This document shows positions 1-6,106 of a stretch of DNA of 6,315 bases, in pieces. The position numbers and the translations under genes are program-made. The stretch is from Thioalkalivibrio sp. (GTDB lineage: Bacteria > Pseudomonadota > Gammaproteobacteria > Ectothiorhodospirales > Ectothiorhodospiraceae). The notes under the pieces are model-generated. The model was given only the letters and a program-made list of their open reading frames with translations, made no database searches and was not told the origin of the DNA. The stretch lies in assembly GCA_007136145.1 (NCBI GenBank), contig SLHN01000027.1, forward strand, positions 1 to 6,315, given 5' to 3'. Within the stretch, counting starts at the first letter, position 1. Each line of letters starts with the position of its first letter.

Positions 1-713
1 GTCAGGCCAGCGCGACCTGGGAACGACCTGAGGGGGTCGACAGCTTGCTGGCCGATCCGGATGCGCGACCGCTGGTGGCCGACTATCTGGCCGGCGTCAC
101 CGATGGCCCCGCCGCGATCCGTTACCTGGGCCTGCGACGTTGGTTGCGCTATCGGTCGCTGTGTGCGATCAGCGAACCCTGGGGCTGGAAGGATCCGCGC
201 AATACCTTCACACTGCCTTTCTGGCTTGAGGTTTTTCCCAAGGCACGGGTCCTGCACATCATGCGTCATGGGGTCGATGTGATGGCGAGTCTGCGCAGCC
301 GAAGGGCGCGCGCCATGTCGGCGGCCGCAGCCCGTTATCGCCGCGGCCGCGCTGGCTATGTCAACAACCCTTTCGCGCCCAAGCGCAGCGGGTTTGCGCA
401 TTCCCCGCGCGTCGGTGATCCTGCCGGGGGCCTGGATCTGTGGCGGGCCTATACGGATCGGGCGCGCGGGCATGTAAGGAATCTTGGTGCACGCGCGCTG
501 GAGATGCGTTACGAGGACCTTCTGTTCGAGCCCGAGTCCCATTTGCGCGCGGTGGTTGAGTTCTGCGGTCTTGATGTCAGCGATCACGGGCTGGCCAGCG
601 CGGCAGCCGGTTTTCGTCCGGATCGTGCCTTTGCTTACAGGAATGACCCGGCCCTGCGGGCTTTTGGAGAGGAGAACGAAGAGGCGTTGAGGCGTTGCGG
701 TTACGAGCCTTGA
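1..713 (+). CDS. Sulfotransferase family protein, 5'-truncated by the window edge
   Basis: Members of this family transfer a sulfuryl group from PAPS to a hydroxyl or amine of a glycan, lipid, peptide or small molecule; the acceptor here cannot be told. The frame is open from base 3 with no stop before TGA at 711-713, leaving about 236 residues. A TTG at base 45 is only an internal codon, because the family's N-terminal 5'-phosphosulfate loop (a GxxRSGTT-like motif) is absent and must lie upstream. Seen in the sequence (numbering from the TTG): WGWKDPR at 46-52, then VLHIMRHGVDVMASL at 69-83. The latter matches the 3'-phosphate-binding motif, with R74, G76, D78 and S82. A late MRYEDLL segment and the C-terminal LRRCGYEP tail are also typical of the PF13469-like group. 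No membrane segment is seen in the visible part, so it is probably cytoplasmic. The 3' end overlaps the convergent ligase-like gene. The family call is solid; the substrate is unknown. Confidence 0.85.
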   Translation, partial: QASATWERPEGVDSLLADPDARPLVADYLAGVTDGPAAIRYLGLRRWLRYRSLCAISEPWGWKDPRNTFTLPFWLEVFPKARVLHIMRHGVDVMASLRSRRARAMSAAAARYRRGRAGYVNNPFAPKRSGFAHSPRVGDPAGGLDLWRAYTDRARGHVRNLGARALEMRYEDLLFEPESHLRAVVEFCGLDVSDHGLASAAAGFRPDRAFAYRNDPALRAFGEENEEALRRCGYEP

Positions 714-2091
714 GCACGTATCCCCGCAGCCTGTCGGACTTGGGCAGCCAGGTGCTTGCGTCCGAGGTTTTTCGGAACGCGGCTACCCGGAATACGGCGA
801 GGACGAAAAACGCTTCGATGATGCGAAGGAGCGCCCGCCCCTCCGACTGGCCGATCCGGATCATGAAGAACAGCGCGACGGCTGTCAGGATACTGACCGC
901 CAGCAGACCGCCTGCCATTGCCGGTGACCAGAGCTGGTGCCGACTGGCGGCGACGGCGGCCCGGACCAGCAACCAGGCGCAGATTGCCGAAAGCGCCAGA
1001 CCCACCAGCCCGAATCCAACGAAGATCTCGAGATACAGGTTGTGGAAGTGGGCAAGGGTTCGATCCGCATAGCCAGCATCGGGGATGACCTCGATCGCGC
1101 CGGGTCCCCAGCCGAACCAGGGTCTGCTCGACGCGGCCTCGAGCCCCGACAACCAGGTCCCGATGCGCCAGCCTGTGGCATCGGCCTCGGTGGCAGCGGC
1201 ATGGAAATCGCCTGACAGCATAAGCCATGCTGTGCTCGACTCGCTCGTGATTCTGTTGAGCCCGATGGTACCCCCGTCAACCCACATCCAGACACCTACC
1301 GTGACCGCGAGAAAGCCAACGATGGCGAGGACTACTCCCAGGCCACGCTGTAAGGAAACTTCACCACGTACCTGCCAAAGTACCCAACCAATCAGGGCGA
1401 TGAGGGCGGGCAGGAACCCGAGCCACGCGGCCCGGGATTGGGATGAATAGAACAGGATTGCAAGCACCGCCAGTAACGGGAGTCCCACGAGCCACCGGAG
1501 GTGGGTCCTCGATGAATCGGTTTGCAGCATGAGCCAGGAGCCGACCACGAACAGTGCCACGGCTGACATCAGTCCAAGGAAATTCGGATGGTAGCCCGCC
1601 GCTACCCGCCAGGTGTTGGCGTCGGCCATTCGCCAATTTAGTAGCTGGGACCAGTCTCCTGCGTAAAAGATGCCGACGAAGATCCCCGCCAGGCCCGTGG
1701 CCAGCACATACCTGATGTGGCGTGGCCGAAGATAAAGCCACCAGCCCATCGGGATTGCCAGCAGTGGCATTGCCTGCAGCAGATCCGTCCAGCCTGGATT
1801 TTTTGCGTCGATGAGTTGAGGGAATTCCATGAAGGCCAACAACGAACGGACAAACAAGTAGGCCACGAGAGCCGCTGACAGCCAGAAGACGGGCTCGTGA
1901 CGGATGTCTCTCCAGAATTGCGGCAACACCAGAGTCGTGCCCACCAGCACCAGGGCCATCCCGGCATAGGATCCGGATACGGAGAACGGGGAAAAGAGGG
2001 CGAAAAGGTACCAGCCCGGCAGCGCGATCGCCGCGCCAAAGCGCATGGCTGTAGACGACGAAGCGTAATTCCCCACGGCGTGACTGCTCAT
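577..2091 (-). CDS. O-antigen ligase / Wzy-type polytopic membrane protein
   Basis: Probable inner-membrane glycan ligase or polymerase of the WaaL/Wzy_C superfamily, acting on the periplasmic face with undecaprenyl-linked glycan as donor. From the ATG at 2091 it has 504 residues, about 10-12 hydrophobic segments and a long hydrophilic loop near residues 271-350. Conserved family features are visible: SQSRAAWLG at 217-225 (the arginine motif), PWFGWGPG at 324-331, and HFHNLYLEIFVGFGLVG at 348-364 (the loop histidine followed by a helix). These argue for the ligase/polymerase family; ligase versus polymerase, and the acceptor (lipid A-core or protein), cannot be settled. A TTG at 2109 would add six residues, but the ATG is preferred. 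Neither has a strong Shine-Dalgarno. The gene follows msbA by 75 bp on the same strand, probably as one operon. The family-like part ends near residue 440. Residues from about 460 on are basic, proline-rich and antisense to the sulfotransferase gene, suggesting a lost stop or a frameshift. Confidence 0.82.
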   Translation of the reverse strand: MSSHAVGNYASSSTAMRFGAAIALPGWYLFALFSPFSVSGSYAGMALVLVGTTLVLPQFWRDIRHEPVFWLSAALVAYLFVRSLLAFMEFPQLIDAKNPGWTDLLQAMPLLAIPMGWWLYLRPRHIRYVLATGLAGIFVGIFYAGDWSQLLNWRMADANTWRVAAGYHPNFLGLMSAVALFVVGSWLMLQTDSSRTHLRWLVGLPLLAVLAILFYSSQSRAAWLGFLPALIALIGWVLWQVRGEVSLQRGLGVVLAIVGFLAVTVGVWMWVDGGTIGLNRITSESSTAWLMLSGDFHAAATEADATGWRIGTWLSGLEAASSRPWFGWGPGAIEVIPDAGYADRTLAHFHNLYLEIFVGFGLVGLALSAICAWLLVRAAVAASRHQLWSPAMAGGLLAVSILTAVALFFMIRIGQSEGRALLRIIEAFFVLAVFRVAAFRKTSDASTWLPKSDRLRGYVLKARNRNASTPLRSPLQKPAGPGHSCKQRHDPDENRLPRWPARDR

Positions 2092-2144
2092 TCGTTGTCG
2101 TCTCGCCAAGCGGTGGTAACGTACTTTAGGCGGCCACGGTTACG

Positions 2145-2159
2145 CCCCCCTGGTGGGGG
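2145..2159 (-). other. Short GC hairpin between msbA and the ligase-like gene
   Basis: The 75-bp spacer downstream of the msbA stop contains a perfect 5-bp G/C stem (C at 2146-2150, G at 2155-2159) closed by a 4-base loop, TGGT on the + strand. It starts 8 bases after the msbA stop in the direction of transcription. No T-tract follows it on the - strand, so it is not a canonical intrinsic terminator. It might stabilise the msbA 3' end or partly attenuate the downstream gene. This is structure seen in sequence; the function is inferred. Confidence 0.3.
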
Positions 2160-2166
2160 AAGCCCA

Positions 2167-3996
2167 TCATTCCACGAGCCGATCGGCGTCATGATCATCC
2201 TGCGCTAGCCCGTGTTCCTGTTTGACCTGCAGCGCGTAAAGGTCAGCGTATAGGCCACCTTTCGCCAGCAATTCGCCGTGGGTGCCGCGTTCGGCGATCA
2301 CACCCTGATCCACCACGGCGATCACATCCGCGTTTTCGATGGTCGATAGCCTGTGCGCGATGACGAGTGTGGTACGGCCCCGCATCAGCCGTTCAAGCGC
2401 GTCCTGGATCTGGCGTTCGGACTCGGAATCCAGTGCGGATGTCGCTTCATCCAGGATCAGCAAGGGCGCATTCTTGATCAGCGCGCGAGCGATCGCAACT
2501 CGCTGACGCTGGCCGCCGGAGAGCATGACGCCATTTTCGCCGATGACAGTGTCGAAGCCGAGAGGCAGACGGTCCACGAAATCCATCGCGTTTGCGTCGC
2601 GCGCCGCCTGTTCGAGTGCTGCCCACGAGGGAGGGTCGGATGCGCCGTAGGCGATGTTGTTGCCAAGGGTATCGTTGAACAGCACGACATCCTGGCTCAC
2701 CAGCGCGATCTGTGCGCGCAGATCGTCCAGGCTGTACTCGTCGATGGAATGTCCGTCAAGCAGGATGCGGCCGTGCTGGGGGTCGTAGAATCGCGGCAGG
2801 AGTTTCGCCATAGTACTCTTGCCGCTGCCCGAGCGCCCGACCAGGGCCAGGCTCTGACCCGGGTGAATTTCCAGGTTGATATTCCTGAGCACTGGCTCGT
2901 CGGGATCGTAGCCGAAAGTGACGTTCTCGAAGCGGATCTCGCCCTTGGCCCTTGGTAATGGCAGCCGCCCTTGGTCGCGTTCGGAAGGAGTGTCCAGGAT
3001 TTCGAAGACGCTCTCGCTTGCTGCCAGGGCCTTCTGGATCTGGGAATTGACGCTGACGATCCGCTTCAGCGATGGCATCAGCAGCAGCATGGCGGTGATG
3101 AATGACAGCATGCCGCCGGGTGTCATGTGCTGCATGATGCGATCCGATGTGGCCAGGAACAGGACCGCTGCGAGCGCGATTACAGCGAGGAATTGCACCA
3201 TCGGCTGGCTGATCGCCTTGATGGCCACGTACTTCATTTCCTGCTTCCGGTTGCGCTCGTTGATCCTGTAGAAGCGCCTGGCCTCGAGATCCGCGGCACC
3301 GAAGATCTTGATTTCGGCATGCGCCCGGATGCTGTCCTCGGCAATCTGCGCGAATTGCCCGACCGAATTCTGAACCCGTCGCGCGGTTTTCCGGAAGCGA
3401 CGGTTGGCGAGTGTAATCAGCCCGAAGACCGCGGGACCCAAGGACAGTGCAAGGAGGGTCAACCAGGGACTGAGGAACACCATGTAACCGACCAGGAAGA
3501 GAATGGTGAAGGTGTCGCGCACCAGTGTCACGACGGCTTGGGAGGCCGCACTCGCGACCGCGTTGACGTTGTAGGTCAGCTTCGCCAGCAGCATTCCCGG
3601 TGAGGCAAGGGAAAAGTAGCTCATCGGCAGCCGCAGGTATTTTTCGAAGGTGGCCTGCCGCATCTCGCGCACCACCTTCTTCCCCACCAGAGCCACGCTG
3701 TAGTCCGAGGCGAACATCGTCAGACCATGAAACAGAAAGATCACGATCAGACCCAGCGGAACCCAGCGCCTGGCAGCCGGGTCGCGCTCGATGAAGGTGC
3801 CGTCTACCAGAGGCTGCACGATCCAGGCGAATGCTGCCTGCGCGGCCGCGGCCACGATCATGAAACCTATCGCAAGCAACCCCAGCCGCCAATGCGGGCG
3901 CACGTACTCGAGCACGCGCCGGTACAGTTGCCATGAGTCGCCGCTGGGCGGTTTTTCAAGCTTTCTCTTGAGCGCGCGCTTCGCGTCCTGGCTCAC
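2167..3996 (-). CDS. msbA: MsbA-type lipid A export ABC transporter (permease fused to ATPase)
   Basis: Homodimeric inner-membrane ABC exporter that uses ATP to flip lipid A-core from the cytoplasmic to the periplasmic leaflet, supplying LPS assembly. The 609 residues comprise an N-terminal six-helix transmembrane domain (about 35-325; clear helices near 37-60, 78-100, 160-200 and 265-285) and a C-terminal nucleotide-binding domain (about 353-590). All ATPase motifs are intact: Walker A GRSGSGKST 387-395, Q-loop Q435, signature LSGGQ 492-496, Walker B LLILDE 512-517, SALD D-loop 520-523 and H-loop H548. Length is slightly above the usual ~580, owing to short N- and C-terminal hydrophilic tails; the last ~20 residues are acidic. 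The start is GTG at 3996, backed by an upstream AGGT; no in-frame ATG fits better. The ligase-like gene follows, whereas the common partner lpxK is not next to it here. The sequence fits MsbA well, but a related lipid or polysaccharide exporter of the same subfamily is possible. Confidence 0.88.
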   Translation of the reverse strand: MSQDAKRALKRKLEKPPSGDSWQLYRRVLEYVRPHWRLGLLAIGFMIVAAAAQAAFAWIVQPLVDGTFIERDPAARRWVPLGLIVIFLFHGLTMFASDYSVALVGKKVVREMRQATFEKYLRLPMSYFSLASPGMLLAKLTYNVNAVASAASQAVVTLVRDTFTILFLVGYMVFLSPWLTLLALSLGPAVFGLITLANRRFRKTARRVQNSVGQFAQIAEDSIRAHAEIKIFGAADLEARRFYRINERNRKQEMKYVAIKAISQPMVQFLAVIALAAVLFLATSDRIMQHMTPGGMLSFITAMLLLMPSLKRIVSVNSQIQKALAASESVFEILDTPSERDQGRLPLPRAKGEIRFENVTFGYDPDEPVLRNINLEIHPGQSLALVGRSGSGKSTMAKLLPRFYDPQHGRILLDGHSIDEYSLDDLRAQIALVSQDVVLFNDTLGNNIAYGASDPPSWAALEQAARDANAMDFVDRLPLGFDTVIGENGVMLSGGQRQRVAIARALIKNAPLLILDEATSALDSESERQIQDALERLMRGRTTLVIAHRLSTIENADVIAVVDQGVIAERGTHGELLAKGGLYADLYALQVKQEHGLAQDDHDADRLVE

Positions 3997-4275
3997 AAGC
4001 GACCTACCGGAATGATGCTGAACAGAGCCACAGGGCAGCCACCATGGAAATGCTGAAAAAGGGCTTTCGTTATTGCGTTCGTAGCGAGGGAGATCAGTCG
4101 CGAGGGACGCAAGGTCGTGCGGATTGTCACCTCATCCTGTTCCTGGTAACGGCGTGCGAACGTTCACGGCGATTGATGATCCGCAGGTGCCCTTGCCTGA
4201 TTGATCGCGGAAAAATGCCGAGGCAGGCCTGTGAGGAAGATCCAAGGATGCGCTCTCGGGGCCCCTCTGTGAACT
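3997..4275. other. Intergenic region upstream of msbA
   Basis: This 279-bp gap separates the stop of the small orphan gene from the start of msbA, both on the - strand. I see no convincing coding sequence; a + strand frame from 4044 is cysteine/arginine-rich with no family features. I see no clear intrinsic terminator: the - strand has a T-run at 4215-4211 preceded only by a 3-4 bp GC pairing. Two copies of GCGAGGG (4084-4090 and 4100-4106) are spaced 16 bp apart, and GGGGCCCC (4258-4265) is an 8-bp palindrome. No good -35/-10 pair could be named. The size suggests that msbA has its own promoter here rather than depending on the gene upstream. Confidence 0.4.
4002..4008 (-). promoter_or_regulatory. 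Ribosome binding site supporting the msbA GTG start
   Basis: On the - strand GGTAGGT lies just before the GTG at 3996, with five bases between the AGGT core and the start codon. The codons upstream in this frame contain no credible alternative start, so this site decides the start of msbA. Confidence 0.45.
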
Positions 4276-4593
4276 TCAATGATTTTGCGGCTTTGGTTTC
4301 CGACGCAGCCCATCGATATTGATCGGCACCACGGTGTCCTGTTTGCGTGGCTCATCCGCATATCTTGGACGCAGGTTCATCTCCTGCCCGAGGGCTTCCG
4401 CGAGTTCCTGCTCTCGTGCGACGATCAGATTCAGGCATTCGCGAATGCCAGTGATGGTGTTTTCGGTCAGCGGATGCCGTGTACCGGGCGGAGCGTGGGT
4501 GTCCCTGGCGACATCGGTCAGCACCTTTTTCACAATCGAGAGGATGCGTTGTTCCTTGGACAGGTCGGGTTCGGAAGCCGGTTGATCGCTCAT
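4276..4593 (-). CDS. Small conserved-looking protein of unknown function (105 aa)
   Basis: I do not recognise this gene with certainty. It starts at ATG 4593 and ends at TGA 4276. The protein is soluble and charged, with no signal peptide, membrane segment or cysteine pair. It has a disordered acidic start (1-11), a probable helix at about 12-31 (LSKEQRILSIVKKVLTDVAR), a loop with APPGTRHPLTENT (34-46), and a second amphipathic helix (about 47-69) ending in VAREQELAEALG. A basic tail rich in Pro, Arg and Lys follows. The PPGTRHPLTE loop plus a helix carrying RECLNLI and REQELAE recalls short gammaproteobacterial proteins that, from memory, are sometimes labelled 'segregation and condensation protein A'. 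It is far too short for a true ScpA kleisin, so I do not adopt that name. It is divergent from serS and 280 bp upstream of msbA. The balanced composition and helical pattern favour a real gene. Confidence 0.68.
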   Translation of the reverse strand: MSDQPASEPDLSKEQRILSIVKKVLTDVARDTHAPPGTRHPLTENTITGIRECLNLIVAREQELAEALGQEMNLRPRYADEPRKQDTVVPINIDGLRRKPKPQNH

Positions 4594-4818
4594 GGGAAAT
4601 CCGTGGTGACTTAGCTAAGCGCTGAAGATAGCAGACCGGACCCGCCCGCGCGAAGTCCCACGGGCGGCATGGTCGTATCCGTTGTTTGCTGCCCAGTGAA
4701 AGCCTGCGCGTGTCGGTATGCTCCGCACGGACGGTATTGGCGTCCTCGCTTGCACCATGGACCTTTGTCAGGCCCGACCTTAGACTTCACGGTCTCACAC
4801 CATAATCCGGTTTTGTTC
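4594..4818. promoter_or_regulatory. Divergent intergenic region between the small orphan gene and serS
   Basis: This 225-bp region must carry the promoters of both flanking genes, but I cannot name a confident -35/-10 pair. Visible elements are: a perfect 10-bp palindrome CTTAGCTAAG at 4610-4619, 17-26 bases before the start codon of the - strand gene; a 7-bp inverted repeat CCGCCCG/CGGGCGG at 4642-4648 and 4661-4667 with a 12-base loop; a 5-bp hairpin GGACG/CGTCC at 4729-4733 and 4741-4745; and a -10-like CATAAT at 4801-4806, only 12 bases before the serS ATG. The serS frame stays open upstream to an ATG at 4669, but that extension does not resemble SerRS. Confidence 0.4.
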
Positions 4819-6105
4819 ATGCTAGATATCCGTATTCTGCGGCAGGATCTCGACTCGACTGTAACGGCGCTTGCACGGCGCGGCTTTGCCTTCGAGCGGG
4901 AACGTTTTCTTGACCTGGAGGCCCGGCGCAAGGCGCTGCAGGTGCGCACCCAGGACCTGCAGAATGAGCGCAACACCCGTTCTCGGACCATCGGGCAGGC
5001 CAAGGCCCGGGGTGAGGACATCGAGCCTCTGAAAGCGGCAGTCGGCGAACTTGGCGCCGAGTTGAAACAATGCGAACAGGAACTCCAGGAACTGCAGACC
5101 GAACTGGAGGATCTGCTGCTTCAGGTGCCGAACCTGCCTGATTCCGGGGTGCCGGAAGGCGCCGACGAGTCCGCGAATGTCGAGGTGCGGCGTGTGGGCG
5201 AACCGCAACCGACTTCGTTCGAGCCGCGGGACCATGTGGATCTGGGCAACCCCGGTGGCTGGCTGGATTTCGAGGCTGCAGCCCGCATGTCGGGTTCGCG
5301 CTTCGTGGTGATGCGGGGAGAGATGGCGCGGCTCCATCGTGCACTGATCCAGTTCATGCTCGATCTGCATACGCGCGAACACGGGTATCAGGAGGTTTAC
5401 GTTCCCTATCTGGTGAACGCGAACGCGCTGCTCGGTACCGGCCAGTTGCCGAAGTTCGATGCGGACCTGTTTTCGGTGCATGGCGAGCAGGGGTTTCGGC
5501 TGATTCCCACGGCGGAGGTTCCGGTCACCAATCTGATGGCGCAGCAGATCGTCGATGGTACTGATCTGCCGCTGAAAATGGTGGCCCACACTCCATGCTT
5601 CCGCTCCGAGGCGGGCAGTTACGGGCGCGACGTCCGGGGCCTGATCCGCCAGCACCAGTTCGAAAAGGTGGAACTGGTGCAGATCGTGCGGCCGCAGGAT
5701 TCCAGTGCGGCCCTGGAGGCATTGCTCGTGGATGCGGAGGCGGTACTGCAGGCGCTGGATCTGCCCTATCGCGTGATGCTGCTGAGCACGGGCGACATGG
5801 GGTTCGCCGCTGCTCGCACCTACGACATCGAGGTCTGGCTGCCGGGGCAGCAGGCGTATCGCGAAATCTCGTCGTGTTCCAGCTTCGGGGATTTCCAGGC
5901 CCGGCGAATGCAGGCACGGTATCGCTCCGAGGCTGGAGCCAAGCCGGAGTTGGTGCACACACTGAACGGTTCCGGCCTGGCCGTCGGTCGCACCTTGGTT
6001 GCGGTACTCGAAAATGGCCAGCAGGCCGACGGCAGTATCGTGATTCCCGAGCGCCTGCGGCCCTACCTCGGGGGAACAGAACGGTTGGTGCCGCCGTCCA
6101 AATGA
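4819..6105 (+). CDS. serS: Seryl-tRNA synthetase
   Basis: Class II aminoacyl-tRNA synthetase that activates serine with ATP and charges tRNA-Ser (and tRNA-Sec where present); cytoplasmic homodimer, essential. The 428 residues match the usual length of about 430. The N-terminal long-armed antiparallel coiled coil that grips the tRNA variable arm is at about 28-102, with its heptad-like stretch KAAVGELGAELKQCEQELQ. The catalytic domain shows the serine-binding TAEVPVTNL at 231-239, motif 2 FRSEAGSYGRDVRGLIRQHQ at 261-280, EISSCSSFGDFQARR at 349-363, and motif 3 NGSGLAVGRTLVAVLEN at 383-399. All expected residues are present. The start is ATG 4819 because the family begins with MLD; a 50-residue extension to ATG 4669 has no family similarity and is rejected. 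No good Shine-Dalgarno precedes the ATG. The gene stands alone on its strand, and its stop is one base from a possible convergent gene. Confidence 0.97.
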   Translation: MLDIRILRQDLDSTVTALARRGFAFERERFLDLEARRKALQVRTQDLQNERNTRSRTIGQAKARGEDIEPLKAAVGELGAELKQCEQELQELQTELEDLLLQVPNLPDSGVPEGADESANVEVRRVGEPQPTSFEPRDHVDLGNPGGWLDFEAAARMSGSRFVVMRGEMARLHRALIQFMLDLHTREHGYQEVYVPYLVNANALLGTGQLPKFDADLFSVHGEQGFRLIPTAEVPVTNLMAQQIVDGTDLPLKMVAHTPCFRSEAGSYGRDVRGLIRQHQFEKVELVQIVRPQDSSAALEALLVDAEAVLQALDLPYRVMLLSTGDMGFAAARTYDIEVWLPGQQAYREISSCSSFGDFQARRMQARYRSEAGAKPELVHTLNGSGLAVGRTLVAVLENGQQADGSIVIPERLRPYLGGTERLVPPSK

Positions 6106-6106
6106 T

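Noticed and set aside
695..1450. Several + strand frames opposite the ligase-like gene.
   Set aside because: All are short, Arg/Pro/Ser-rich shadows of a gene with clear membrane helices and ligase motifs.
2756..3934. A 392-codon alternate - strand frame inside msbA.
   Set aside because: It is a +1/-1 shadow of msbA, rich in Arg, Gly and Pro with no membrane or nucleotide-binding motifs; the msbA frame carries every expected motif.
4205..4230. Possible intrinsic terminator for the orphan gene on the - strand (T-run at 4215-4211).
   Set aside because: The T-run is preceded only by a 3-4 bp pairing with a very small or weak loop, not enough for a terminator call.
4044..4322. A 92-codon + strand frame between msbA and the orphan gene.
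   Set aside because: It overlaps the 3' end of the orphan gene, has a biased Cys/Arg composition, lacks a ribosome binding site and shows no domain.
4669..4818. N-terminal extension of serS by 50 residues from the ATG at 4669.
   Set aside because: The extension is Cys/Arg/His-rich and unlike SerRS, whose N-terminus starts with MLD exactly at the ATG at 4819. The resulting 428 residues match the family's length.
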